DNA from: Gymnopus androsaceus JB14
Lineage: Eukaryota; Basidiomycota; Agaricomycetes; Agaricales; Omphalotaceae
Direction of reading: 5' to 3'
Length of the DNA stretch: 64,000 bases
Assembly: GCA_009733575.1 (NCBI GenBank)
Contig: ML769725.1
Span: forward strand, 1 to 64,000
Below, piece after piece: positions 11,879 to 23,532 of the stretch (positions are counted from its first letter, which is position 1; every line of letters starts with the position of its first letter). The position numbers were made by a program, and so were the translations under genes. The notes under the pieces are model-generated. The model was not told the DNA's origin. It made no database searches and was given only the letters and a program-made list of their open reading frames with translations.

Positions 11879-14846
11879 TCCTGAGAAGTTACAGCATTGG
11901 CTAAAGAGCAAGCTAAGGTGAAGAAGTTACAGGAGGATCTTGAGTTGGCAAGGGCAAAAAATACTCAGTAGAAGGCTTTCACACATTGTTTTGTACAGGA
12001 GAAAAAATACCATTCTATGAATTATTATACGAGGACATGATGCAACACATAAGAAGTAAGGAAGGTACTGAATCATGTACCGAACCATGGATATCCATAT
12101 CCATCCCATATCTGTGGAAAAGTTCCTGTCCCGTACCCATCTGCAAATTTACAGTGGATGGGTGGATGCATGGAATGTTGAATCCATGGCACTCCCTAGT
12201 AGGGAGGCAATGGTCATGTGCACTGTAATGCTGCCAGTTAGGCTATGGACCATATATTCAGCATTACATTGGATTTTTTTGGATACTGCTCACTGTAGAG
12301 GCACGGATTGACCATTTTCATACTCTGATGTCCTAGATACTTTCAGTCTTTTCATTTCAGTACAATTTGCAGTAGATCAAAGTAATGAAATTTTTGTACC
12401 ATATCAGCAAAACCGGGGTGAGCTGGACAGAGCTGGACAGCTCTGTGCAGCACTCATAGCACCCATAACAAGGTCCCCATCTGTCCAGAGCTATGGATTG
12501 TTATTTCATGGCATGTTGTCTGTCAGTTGTTCAATTCAAAACTACATATATCCTTGTCTTGAAATCACTTCCCTCACTTGGTGGCGGCAACACTCGCTGA
12601 ACCAAAGTTTAAATAATCATAATCTTATAATATTATATTGGCATGTTCATGGTAGTACATATAGTACAATAATGTGGCAAAACTAGCATAACTAAAGTAC
12701 TAGTTCTTACATATACTTCAGTAAGCAGTAGCCCTAACCAAAATATTGGAGATGTCAAATGAACTGAGAATATCCAAAACCAAAGTTGCAACTCAGTGTT
12801 GACTTGGAAAAAAATTGGGGAAGTTGTGAGAACACATCCTGGATGTGTCAACTCTTATATATAGTTGGCAGGAAAGAATGACAGCTGTCAAATGTTTGAC
12901 AGTTGGTTCAAACACTCAGAAATCCCACAGGAGCACATAGTAAGCCATAGCAGGCCATAGAAGCCATAGTGCTATAGAGCACTATGGCTTGCTATGGCTG
13001 CTATGACCATTACCCAGGTTTTGCTAATGCACTACATAGTATTGCAGAAAGAAAAGATGTATAGGCCTATAACAATAATGGTAATATGTGGGTTGAGACT
13101 CGTAAATTACCCCTGCTTGATATATAGAACTGTAGTAGTAGATTTTTGCGATTTTTTAGGCATATTTTGGTATTTCTTTGGCTTTTTTGTAATGGTTTCT
13201 TGCTAGGCAACTGACCCAAAAACTAGCATTACATAATGCTATTTGGGTGACACAATGGGGTCTCCGTTATGCATTACATTGTCTCCCTACATAGAGGTAC
13301 AGTAACAGTCTAATTCCTTCCACTTGAACAAAATAAAAGATCACAAAACATTGAATGTAAAAAATATTTATCATGGCTATATCTAGCCTGGCACCAAGTT
13401 TGAACCCCAGTGGAAAGTCAGTGTACTGGGTACTGGGATCTGTAGGATGAACTGTTTTAATGTAGTTGGTCAGAGCAGATCACAGCAAATCACACCATCA
13501 AAAAGACAAGTATTGAAAATAATAAAAGAGCTGCAATGGATTTATTGAACATTTGACTTCATGCAGGCCCAGAGGTTTTCCAACCACTGTTCTGGGTAGT
13601 TAGCCCCAAAAAAAGGAAAAAAAAAGAGAAAAAAAAGAGGAGGATTGTAGATTTTTTCTTGCTTGTCTGAGGTGTGGATAAAGGTAGAGAGAGGCTTAGA
13701 GTAGCTTAATTTTGAATAGTATCTAGCCCTGCAGGAGTTGAACAGCCACACCAGAGCTGACTGAAGAAGCAGAGCATGTACCCCTGCAGCAATGAAATCC
13801 TGCCTCTCAAGTCTCCAGTTTCCAATCATCCATCTAGTGCTATCCTTGCATGTAGTTTAAGGAAATAGTGCCCTCAAAATATCACAAAACAATTGTCAAT
13901 GGCCAAAATTTTGGTGGATTTTGGTGTTTAAAGAGGTCCAAGACCAAGAAAAATGGTTACAATATGAATTTTGCATTACGAGCCCATGGCTCCATGCAAT
14001 GCATAGCAGGTGAGCAAAGTGAATCCCTTTGTGATTATGTCAGTACTACATATTGATGTGCCAGTACCAGTAATGCACCCACAAATGGAAAACTTGGTTA
14101 AAACTTGATAGATTGGCTTCAAAATTTCCAATATACTTATTAGGATATACCTTAGATTTGACGATTCCAAACTTCGGTGATTTTAGGGGATGTTTTGGTG
14201 TGGCAAGCATATTCCCAAAAAGGTGTCAAAAATTGGGGAGGCTTGGCAAGCTGCCATGCTCCGGAAATGTGTAATCCCCTTGGCAATCCTGGTACTCTTT
14301 TACTGGCTCTCAAGCACAAAACTTCATTTGGAACCCTTGGAATATTATAAATGTTTAAAATCCTCTTAAATAATTATATCTATGATATATCCCAAGTCCC
14401 AGGCATAAGAAAAATTATTGCCTAGTGCAAACTTGTTACAAACTACAAAATCTGATTTGATAAAAGTCCTGAAGATTTTTCTTTCCTTGTATTTTAAAAG
14501 TAAATAAATAGATCTCTTGATTACATTTATGAGAGTGTAAATAAAAAATTTGAAGAGCGATGAAGAAGAAATATGCTCTAGGGAAATGATTTACGGTCAG
14601 AAGCAATGGACATAAGCACCAGATCCGGCATGCATGCTCCACTTGTACCCTTTGGCCTGTCAAAGCAAATGAGTTGTCGCTCAGTTGTGGCTGTGCACAT
14701 TTTTCCGGGCACCTTACAACAATTGGGTGAGCGAAGCAAACCCAATAAGCACCCAAAAGTTATCTGCAAGTTATCAGTTGGATTTATTTTTGGTTGCCGA
14801 GCTTGGAAGCTCATCCATTTTGTATTAACCCCTATTTACCCATATA
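11879..14846. other. Non-coding stretch
   Basis: A short frame at about 11893-11970 (AKEQAKVKKLQEDLELARAK) looks like coiled coil but is isolated. Otherwise only the 60-bp hairpin at 12946-13005 stands out. The minus-strand frame at 13542-13829 has poly-F/P from an A-rich tract and is not convincing. Confidence 0.45.
12946..13005. repeat. 60-bp hairpin of CCATAG units
   Basis: Arms 12946-12973 and 12978-13005 (28 bp, about 25 paired) around a 4-base loop, built from AGCCATAG units. No target duplication was identified. Confidence 0.7.
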
Positions 14847-14848
14847 TA

Positions 14849-14948
14849 CAGTGGCTGCAAAAATTGATGTCACCCCCCCAATTCAGTAGCCTATTCAGTA
14901 GGCCATTCAGTAGGTCGCGTGGGGTGACATCAATTTCTGCAGCCACTG
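14849..14948. mobile_element. 100-bp mariner-type MITE
   Basis: CAGTGGCTGCAAAAATTGAT...CAGCCACTG with TA on both sides (14847-14848 and 14949-14950). The arms cover nearly the whole element. A sister copy lies at 28238-28325. Confidence 0.88.
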
Positions 14949-14961
14949 TAAGCTGTACTTG

Positions 14962-15169
14962 TGTAACGGCTCCTAAGTGGAGCCTAGGGCCTTAATATCA
15001 CGCCAACGAGTACTACTGGATTTATTTCAGGTATACTCGCGAGGTGATGGTTTAAAGCTAAGGTTAGTCTACAATATAATAATTATAATATAGAATATTG
15101 GCAGGCGCGGGAATGCGCCACCACCTGTAGAGACTGAGGTCCTGCCGATCAGGGATCGGGGGCGTTACA
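14962..15169 (-). repeat. 3' LTR of the hairpin-chain element
   Basis: 208 bp, nearly identical to 27981-28188. It holds small hairpins, for example GGCTCC/GGAGCC at about 14967-14983. Confidence 0.92.
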
Positions 15170-15179
15170 CCCTCCCCAG
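15170..15179 (-). promoter_or_regulatory. Probable polypurine tract
   Basis: The minus strand reads CTGGGGAGGG directly before the LTR start TGTAACG, as expected for the plus-strand primer of an LTR element transcribed on this strand. Confidence 0.65.
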
Positions 15180-15362
15180 CCAGATTGAGCCTACAGTTCA
15201 ATTGAAAAGGAAAGGGGCCCCCAACTGGTTTGATAGCGTGTCAACCCAGCTGGAGCATATTTGTGAGAACTTCAACTTGATAGTTGAAGTTGGGAACATA
15301 TTCACAATAGTGTGTCATGAATATGTCATGGGATTTCGAATGCATGGTAGCGTGCCATGTAT

Positions 15363-16938
15363 TCAGAAATGGGAGTGAAGAACACGGTCACGTGTTGCAC
15401 GTAACTCGCATCCAAGACTAGGGTCCTTTGTACGGAACATAGTCAACCACTGAAGGGCAAAGACAGTTATGTCTTTTCCCATTTCAATGGTAATGCCTTG
15501 GGAGGCGTAAAACGAGGCTACATCATACAATGTAGCATTATCAATGTCACCTGTATATGGTGATGTTGAAATATTCGAGACAATATTTGTCTCATCACAT
15601 CCAGTAATGGATGCGTAAAGTCCTGGAGGTGTGAACAACTCCGCTGTTCGCAAGGTGAAGCAATGCTGCTTCACCTTGGAAGTCCCTGCTGCTATAACTG
15701 GGGCATGGTTACTTACTAGTAACCATCCACGTATATTACGGGTAAGAGTATGATCATTGTGATCATACTTTATGCCAGTAGGAAATTAGTTGGGATACAT
15801 CTGGATGTACCATACCCAATCCTCTGGCGAATCGTGTTTCGAGGGATTTTTAATCCCACGTACTTGAGATGTAGAGTGAGCTAGTGTATTTCTACACTGG
15901 CCCTCCCCCTCTCGAAGAGAAAAGAAGCTTGCTCGTGAATGTTGTACACGTTTCAAGCTTGCTCCGTGAGTTTCAGAAATCCGTCGTAGTTTATGACGGA
16001 TTTGCCCCCCACAATTTCTGGACGGTGGGTCTTTCCCACTGTCCAGGAGTCTATCAATGGGGTACCCATCAATATTAAAAAGAATTCCCTGGTCAGGGAA
16101 TTGTGAATCTCCAATTTCTTGGAGATCTCGGTCATGGAGTTGCTGGACAGTGACTCGGTCCATCCAGTCCCTTTTCGAGCGCCTGGTTGTGCCAAAACAT
16201 GAATTTACAGTGGTACCATGTACCACCATCAATTTGGAAGGCATGGCCTTCCGAGGGGTGAACCTCTCCTCTTGAATCGATTCGGGATGCGGATCGATGC
16301 AAGGGGGAGGAACCGGGGTGGGAGGGGGAGATGAGGACACGGGAAGTGTCAGAGAGACATCTGGTGGTGAAATTTCACCGTCAGATGAGCGGGGATGACA
16401 GGAAGGCCTTAGGCCTGTCTGAGCAATGTCAGCCCATCGGTCTCCGTCAGTATCTCTGACGTTCTCGCGTGGATCATCTCTGCAAGGAGATTGCCCTCCT
16501 GAGTTGATCCTAGCATGAATCCGTTCAGGGGATGTGTTTTGTTTGAACAAAACGCCAGGTTCTGGGTATGAATACATACCCAATCTCGTTGTATGACGAG
16601 ATGTTACAGTTGCCATGGATGTAGATTTTACATCCGGTTCATTGCAACTACCAGGATTAAATCCTGGCATGTTAGCTTTTGCTAACGTGTCCGTGAACTG
16701 TCAAAGTTCACGGAGAGCCAGTTGGCTCGCAGCTTGTGCTTCTGCACATTGCTGTATAAAAATATCGGTTTGGGTTAACCCAAACGGTGATACGGGTGTA
16801 GCTGAAGCCACACCTATGCGTTCAGTATGAATGTAGAAGGGTCCAGCTCGGCTATAGTCGAGCTGGAATTGGTTTTGCGCAATGCGGGGAGCATCGTGGG
16901 TCACCGAGTCGTTTTCACAGCTTGATGACTGACTGAAT
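15363..16938 (-). pseudogene. C-terminal half of the LTR-element ORF (unknown protein)
   Basis: Continues in frame from 26390 once the hAT insertion is removed (9451 bp including one duplication, checked against the codon phase of both sides). It contains a Pro/Ser-rich middle (about 16270-16400) and a block also found in the N-terminal half (NVRDTDGD..., QEIGDSQFPDQGI). A better-ordered C-terminal region at 15363-15674 has no motif I recognise. Two in-frame stops interrupt it: a TGA near 16698 and a TAA near 15783. The end at 15363 is taken as the original stop, giving about 1,030 codons overall. The DNA of this ORF is dense with hairpins. Confidence 0.7.
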
Positions 16939-16954
16939 CAGAGCTTGGTCGCAG

Positions 16955-17110
16955 GTGGTAAAACCCGTGGGTACCCGCAGGTACATCTGCCAAAATATCC
17001 ACAGGTATTTGGCATCCGCGGATGGTCACTATCCGCGGATACAGGTACCCACGGATACAGGTCTGACTTTTACAGATTTCACAGATACCTGCGGGTACCC
17101 GCAGGTATAT
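16955..17110. repeat. hAT subterminal repeats, left
   Basis: Degenerate copies of GGTACCCGCAGGTA and ATCCGCGGAT in both orientations. They match the right-end block at about 26170-26370 and are likely transposase binding sites (inference from hAT biology). Confidence 0.75.
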
Positions 17111-17148
17111 ACCTTAATTTATATTCAAAAAGAAATTTATTACCACAG

Positions 17149-17240
17149 CAGGTTTCGAACTCACTTGGACATATCCATAGCAAGTATTTACATAACAAAT
17201 GAGACACAAATCCCACTGCACTAAGCAGCCATGTTACTGG
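17149..17240 (-). other. tRNA-like stretch with A-box and B-box motifs
   Basis: The minus strand reads GCTTAGTGCAGTGG (A-box-like) near 17235-17215 and GAGTTCGAAACC (good B-box match) at 17163-17151. The spacing suits an internal RNA polymerase III promoter. No convincing cloverleaf is seen, so it is not called a tRNA gene. Confidence 0.45.
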
Positions 17241-17937
17241 GACAATGTAGTACTGTAATGTATGGCTGAACTTGAGAATATTTTCATGACCTAGACAGGT
17301 GCTGACAAAACATAAGAACCTTCGAAAAAAACTTTCTTGTTAAATACCATGGAGGCTGAGCAAAATGTAAGTGTCAGCTTCGATGCTGGACCCATACAAT
17401 GCAGCAGTTATCCTTGATGTCCTCGCTAGTCAATTACAGAAAGTAAGTTCAATAATTTAAAAAAAATTCATACTCACCTTTATTTATAGAAGCCAGTCAT
17501 CATTGGCCATGTTACCGACCATGGTGAATCCACTCATGCAATGAGTCAGTTGTTTGAGGAATACAGAGGAACGGGAATAGCATGTCGGTTGCATGCTCAA
17601 CAAGCACAAAGATACCGCAGGTGAGTATTTTTAAACTAGTCTAGTGAACGTTAAACTTACCTGGTCACCAGAAATCCCTACGTGCTCCCTCACATCCTTT
17701 CAAAGATATCACCATCCTTTCAAAGATATCCACCCTTTTTAAACGATATATACGTCGCACCAGCAATGCATCGACACCCTCATTCCCTGCATTGACTCCC
17801 AAATCTACCTCGTCACTCCCTGCATGGACTTCCGAATCCACCTTCGTCACTCCCTGCATTACTTTCTGGATCCCCCATGGATGAAATCAGATTAAATAGT
17901 CCAATTTTTTATATTGTAGATGATACGTAGTATGAAT
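17241..17937. other. Unassigned hAT interior
   Basis: A plus-strand exon-like stretch lies near 17491-17620, preceded by a plausible intron (GTAAGT at about 17442 to a TATAG near 17490). Its peptide (for example VIIGHVTDHGES) is not recognised. Nothing else is supported. Confidence 0.35.
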
Positions 17938-19381
17938 CTACAAGTAAAATACCAGTACTTTTAGCAAGAAATGCATGAATTGGGAAAAAAACGCGTCAAA
18001 CGGAGAAAAACGACAGGGTACAACAAAATGAAAGCAATAAAAGTCCAAAAAAGATGCGACGTACACAGCATAGATGTAATTCAAGGGACCCCAGGCTTTA
18101 TAACCGGCATGTGTGGAACGGTTGGGGACACAGTGGAAGTACTCGGAATAGGAGGTGATGTAGTAGAATGCAGCCTGGTACTCTGCCTCATCTATATCAG
18201 CTTCCGAAGGTGAATTCCCAGGTGCAAGTGAATGGAGCAATGCCTCAGGCCTTCTCCCAAAGCCTAGTATCCGTGTCCATCCCAGCATTATCCGGAACAA
18301 CGCATAGACAGCGCGGCGGCGTTCCGCAATATCCTTCGACCCAAACCCACAATCCTTTGTGCTGTTGAATCCAGGCATCCAAGCTTGCAACTTGATTTCA
18401 CGGTCTTTGCGAGACGATGCATCCAGCTCTGGGTCAAACCCCGGATCTTCCCCTTCTTCAAATTGTACATTGTCAAAGCTGGGAGGCTTTGGCTCGCAGA
18501 AAACAAAATCTGCCATGACGAGTTCCAACTTGAAGGACATGGTGATGATATCGCTAAGACGTGACGGTAAACATCATCTGGGATGTGCCCAGTGTACTGT
18601 ACGCCAAGCCAACGAGGGACAATCACTTGGATATTCGAGAGATCAACCAGATTCTGAAGAAATATTAATAAATTTTGCTAAAATATGAGAAAGAGAACTT
18701 ATTACTTCTGAATTCGCCACCATGGTCTTTTGGAGCTCATCAACCAGCTCCCTACGCTTCTCTGCAGCTTTTGAATCGGTCTTGGTGCCATGCAGTTCCA
18801 TCCCAATCAACTTGCGCCAGTCGCTAGCAGACTTCAGGGACTTAAACGCTCCCAAATTCGTGATGCGGTAGGTAATCGCGTCATGCAACTTGAGATACGT
18901 CCTCATGAACCTCTGACGCACCACATTGTCGTCTGGGTTTGCAAACATGAAAGGCTCTGGGAAAACATACCCAGACGGGACACCTGGCGGAGGATGTTGG
19001 TTATGGTCAAAGGTCTCACCAACCTTGATCATCGCCTGGCTCCATGCTAAAATGGTCCTGGGCATTAGCTCTGACTCTGACTCAAGGAATTTATTACGAT
19101 TTTGAATGGTTTGGACTGGACGTTTGCGTTTTGTATCTAGAAATTTGTTAACTATCATCAATTGGCCTGAAGTCAAGAGCGGAACTTACATGGTGCACTC
19201 CGAGAAGATGAGGGTAATGAACGATGTCGTCCAGCAGAGTCACAGCTTGTGGAAGCCTCGGGTGACAGAATCACTGAGGAACTGTGTGTAGAAGTACACG
19301 GCAGAGATACAACAGATTGTGTCGTGGAGGAAGGAATGGCAGCGGGTAAGGGTAAGTCGATATCAAATATCAACGCTGGAA
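17938..19381 (-). pseudogene. 3' part of an unrecognised gene (rest at 22641-23532)
   Basis: Exons on the minus strand: 19381-19190, a 53-bp intron (19189-19137, GTAAGT...CTAG), then 19136 downward, with a second intron near 18700-18650. The peptide includes NKFLESESELMPRTILAW, FPEPFMFANPDDN and WTRILGFGRRPEALLH. From memory this resembles an uncharacterised, repeat-associated Agaricomycete family; no enzyme motif is visible. A frameshift lies near 18555. The upstream end stops exactly at the TIR of element F. Its frame continues from the 22641-23532 half if one TT duplication is assumed. Confidence 0.6.
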
Positions 19382-19451
19382 CATCAGCAAAAATGGTCTG
19401 GGCCTGGGATAGCCTATAGGTTAGACTAATATGACCTGGGCAACCTGGGCA
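19382..19451. mobile_element. CATCAG-family TIR element F, left end only
   Basis: CATCAGCAAAAATGGTCTGG and the following 50 bases are identical in type to elements C and E, then the assembly gap begins. The remaining element length is unknown. Confidence 0.85.
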
Positions 19452-19476
19452 NNNNNNNNNNNNNNNNNNNNNNNNN
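19452..19476. other. Assembly gap (25 N)
   Basis: A fixed 25-base N run. The left flank is a repeat end and the right flank is copia coding sequence, so the true join is unknown. Confidence 0.99.
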
Positions 19477-21183
19477 GATGCTTTGGAATCAAATTGAACA
19501 TACTCCTGCTTATTCATCAGCCATGAATGGAGTTGCAGAACGGAAACACGGCATTACCTTTGCAAAAGTACGTGTTATCCTCCATGATTCCGGCCTTCCC
19601 GAGTTCCTATGGGCTTTAGCGGGGGCGTACGTGGTCTACACGGAGAACCTTCTCCCCCACTGCCGGAAACGGTTTTCGTATCCCCGCCGAATTGTTTTGG
19701 CGCATGCATCAGGATATTTCCCACCTGCGCCCCTCGGGACTCGAGGATGGGCAACCAGGGTCGAAGGAAATACATTGGGGAAAATGGAGATGCAAGCTTT
19801 CGAGGGGAGGATGGTGGGATATGGGGAACGTGGAGTTTACTTGCTCTACACGTCGGATGGTAAGGTTGTTGCTAGCAGGGATGTGACGTTTGAGGAAGGT
19901 TGTCCGAGTCGTACACTGTCGCCAGTTGCAGGGGAGGATATCGTTGATCAAGGAAATGATGAGTTCATTGCCCCTGACACCACCAACGCCACAGACACCA
20001 CAGAAATTCGATCCGAGGAGGTTAAGTCCGATCAAACCCTCGATCAAACAAATGACCAAGTACCGATTCAGGAAATTCCACCTATCCCGAGCTCCTCTAT
20101 CCCTACACCTAGTACTAGAAAACCTCGCACCAAATTCCAACCAAATCCAAACATTCCACTCCAACAATCACCTCGAGTCCCTCCTTCTGAAACTGCATCC
20201 GAGGAACAACACCAAGCCAATTTGACAACTCTGGTTGACATGTTCAATGAGGTTACGGCTGATTTCAATACCGCACTCACGGCAATCGGGATACCTCCTG
20301 TTCCTAAAAGCTACGTCAGGGCTATGGAGGACCCAGAACGGTGGTCACCGGCCATTGACAAGGAGATACAACGTATACAAGAGTTCGACGTTTTTTGGAC
20401 CCCTTCAGTTTCCTCCTTCTGGCGTAACCATCCTTACTCCACTCTGGGTATTTGCCCACAAATTCAATGGAAACGGTATAGTCGTGGATGAAAAAGCTCG
20501 TCTTGTGGTAAATGGAAGCACCCAGGAAGAGGGACAAGACTTCTATGAGACGTTCACCGCAGTCCTCCGTTTCAAATCACTCCGCATTCTCATTGCTCTC
20601 TGGGTCACGCTAGGATATCACATTTGGCAAATTGATTTTGCCTCCGCATACCTAAATGCCAAACTCAAGGAAGAACTCTATGCCTGGCCTCCTGAAGGGT
20701 TCCCTGGTCGGGGTACTGGGAAAGTAATGAGGATACAAAGATCGATTTACGGTATGATGCAGTCAGGTTGAAACTGGTGGAGGACTCTGGATGCCTCTTA
20801 CAAGGAGTTGGGGTATTCTAGATTGCAAGCAGACCAATGTGTGAGGAGTAGGAAATCGGACTCAGGGGAGACGATGACGGGCACATACACCAACGACATG
20901 CTCGGTGGATTGTCGTTGATTCAGGAGATGGAGAGGGCAAAGCAGGAGATTGGGGAGAAATACCGTATAAAGGAGACAGACAGCGTTCAGTTTGCGCTAG
21001 GTATGAAACTCACCCATGACCGAGAACTCGGAACCGCGACCCTCTCCATGCCTGCCTACTGGGATAACCTTCTCACCAAGTATGACTATGGGGATATCAA
21101 ACCAAAATTGACTCCACTATCTCCTGGGACGATTCTCTCACTTGATTCGGAGCCTGACTCCAATGCAGACATCGAGTTCATGC
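19477..21183 (+). pseudogene. Copia pol fragment (integrase to reverse transcriptase)
   Basis: Begins in the integrase core (EHTPAYSSAMNGVAERKHG). It passes through an acidic/Pro linker into reverse transcriptase (VFAHKF, DEKARLVVNG, WQIDFASAYLNAKLKEELYAWPPEGF, SIYGMMQSG). The active-site YVDD equivalent reads YTND at 20886-20897, so a catalytic Asp is lost. TGA at 20769 and a frameshift near 20390-20450 also break it. It has no LTR, and it stops being copia-like near 21183. A different lineage from the element at 2864-7996. Confidence 0.88.
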
Positions 21184-21297
21184 GAGTCTTAGACTCGCAT
21201 GAGAAAGGAGTTGCGCTTGTTGAGGCACCGTCAGTCTCGCCTTGCTCTGGGTCTGATGACCGAGCGGCACGTTTGCGCTTGCCAGCCTTTGGTGCCA
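21183..21297 (-). pseudogene. Possible first-exon fragment with basic N terminus
   Basis: The minus-strand ATG at about 21297 opens MAPKAGKRKRAARSSDPEQG, a nuclear-localisation-like start, and the frame continues to the copia junction. The gene is unknown. It may be the start of a nuclear or transposase protein, but that is a guess. Confidence 0.3.
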
Positions 21298-21453
21298 TAC
21301 CAAAGCGTGAACACAGTTCTAGAGACAGTGTTAAACGCATTGCGTTGGTCGCAGAGACAAACGAACGCACGAGCTGAAGGGTCTGATAGACAGCTTCTCT
21401 GAGTGAGTGAGTCGCAAAACGGCGGGACAGTACGTCAAGCGCATTTTCAGTGG

Positions 21454-21925
21454 TCACAGGGACAGGCTGAGGAGAATAGGGACATCGACATCGTCAGAAA
21501 TACTCGCAGAAAAAAAAACCAAGTAAACAAACCGTTGAGTGAGTCCCAAGAACGGCGGGATAACGCTGGAGGAGAGCAGAGACATCGACGTAATCAGCAA
21601 TGCTCACAAAAAAGAAGAAAAAAACAAACCGTTGAGTGAGTCGCAAGAACGGCGGGATAACGCTGGAGGACATCGACGTAATCAGCAATGCCCGCAAAAA
21701 AAGAAGAAAAAAACAAACCGTTGAGTCAGTCGCAAGAACGGCGGGATAACGCTGGAGGAGAGCAGGGACATCGACGTAATCAGCAATGCCCGCAAAAAAG
21801 AAGAAAAAAACAAACCGTTGAGTGAGTCACAAAAACGACGGGACAACGTTGATGCAAAAACGGCGGGACAGTGCGTCAAGCGCGTTTCAGCGGTCACAGG
21901 GACAGGCTGAGGAGAGCAGACACAG
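21454..21925. repeat. Minisatellite, ~97-bp unit
   Basis: The phrase CAAACCGTTGAGTGAGTC starts near 21528, 21625, 21714 and 21811, giving periods of 97, 89 and 97 bases. Each unit continues with AACGGCGGGATAACGCTGG and an A-rich tail. Partial related units flank it at 21454-21527 and 21860-21925. Confidence 0.85.
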
Positions 21926-22640
21926 CGCCAAGCTCTCAGACAGATGGTGCAGCGAAGCGGGACTTAGAGTCAAGCTTCGGGTGTGGAGGAGAAGAAGGAG
22001 TAGCTGCGGCGTCACGTTACGCTCGGCTAAAGAAACGCCAAAACGATGACTCACTGGGCTGGACTCAATGGTCTGTGCGCATGTGGGTCCAACAGCGGGC
22101 GCATTCAGAACCTTCTTTCTGACTCCCATCATCGCCCTCCCGCCTGTCACTCAACTTGAGTCCAACGACTCTCCTTTTCCCCTCTCCCTCTTTCAAACCC
22201 GTACCAACAAAATCGCCACATCCGAGACAGTGAGGCTCTGCGCCACACTGTCTTAAAAGGTCCCGACTCAACTGTCCGACCTTATAGCGTCAGTGATTCT
22301 ACATCCCTGGCGTTGACGAAACCCTTTGGCTCTTTGCCTCGGGTTATTTCCTCAAATTACTCCGGATTCGTTACGTGCCTAGGCCATCGCGCAATCATCG
22401 GTTTCTTCGTGTTTTATTGCACGGTTGTAAGTATCTTTTTAATCTGCGAATATCGACCAATTTAACTTAATTCGCTCGTCTTTAGTTCACTCCTTTGATT
22501 ATCTTCCGGATGGTACGTCTTTATAATCTTTTTTTTAAATCTTCCATCTTACAGTTGCTTAGGGATCCACACTCAAGTCGTATGACGGACTCGTTGGACG
22601 TAGATACCCTGAGCTGGGCATTTTCCTCACCAGCCCGAAC
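21926..22640. other. Mixed non-coding, with a 38-bp inverted match to 24707-24744
   Basis: Positions 22199-22237 are the reverse complement of the hAT transposase exon start at 24707-24744. The rest looks like 5' flank and possibly a short first exon of the gene half at 22641. Introns are possible but not certain. Confidence 0.5.
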
Positions 22641-23532
22641 ATGGATACAATGACTGAACCCCTGCTCGGTGATCTGACCGTTCGGCTGCGTCGCGACTTC
22701 CACTACGGCGAGCATGACCCAATCTACATGCCGCAGCTGTTCCACGAATCCACTGCGTACTTAACGTGTATTCCGTTCCCTGGTACCGGCGATAACTTAA
22801 TCTTCTGGCTGCTCCCAGATGAGGCGACGTTCGAGCCTATTCCAGGACAAGCGCTGTCCAATGTTCCTCTGGGTCTGCTGCCCACATATCTCTTGGAACA
22901 TTTGGATTCAGCTGCCAGCGTTATTAGCGATCGAATCAACTCTCCTACGCCGGTATCAGCTCCAGCCAATGCCCCAGGTCCTTCATCGCTCACCAACGAT
23001 ACAAAGATCAAGGAGTATCGTGCTCGGTTTGGCTACATTATGAGCTGTCTCAGATCGCCGTCGACTTTCCCTGAAGCTTTCATGCTTTTTCGAATTGCTC
23101 AATGACTCCTGCTGGAACTTCAAGCTCGGATAACTTGGGTGCAGTTAATTGCGCCAATGTTTTTGGGCCCGCATAGCACCTGGGAGGTCCCTCCAATCCG
23201 CGAGATAGTGGGAACAACAACTGACCGTTGAGACGTGGTCGAAAACTGTTATCGAGTAAGTTTCTAATTATTTAATAGGTCAAGAAACAAATTTTCTGAT
23301 TAGTTTTTTGCAGTGTGGAATTCCTGTCTGGTTCTACCGTGCATTGCCAGTGCCAGAAGGAATCCGAGTTGCAAAGTGGTTAGATGATGTCTCTCCTGTC
23401 CCGATGCATCCGCTAGATCGTATTGCGTCCTTCGAGGATGATAATCCTGTTCGCCCGACTATCTATACTGGGACAATGCTCAAGCTTGACCGCTATCGTA
23501 GCATGGTGGAATACAACTGGCGCATTGCTTTT
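22641..23532 (+). pseudogene. 5' part of the unrecognised gene (rest at 17938-19381)
   Basis: Open from the ATG at 22641, with in-frame TGA codons near 23103 and 23231, then an intron of roughly 60 bp ending at TTTTGCAG near 23313. The following exon encodes CGIPVWFYRALPVPEG and VEYNWRIAF. It stops exactly at element C (23533). The two stops both fit CGA-to-TGA or similar C-to-T decay. Joining ...WRIAF to PALIFDIDLPLP... of the minus-strand half keeps the frame when one TT is removed, so the halves belong to one gene separated by inversion. Confidence 0.6.

Noticed and set aside
13542..13829. 95-codon minus-strand frame
   Set aside because: Half of it is translated from an A-rich homopolymer region, and there is no supporting motif or neighbour.
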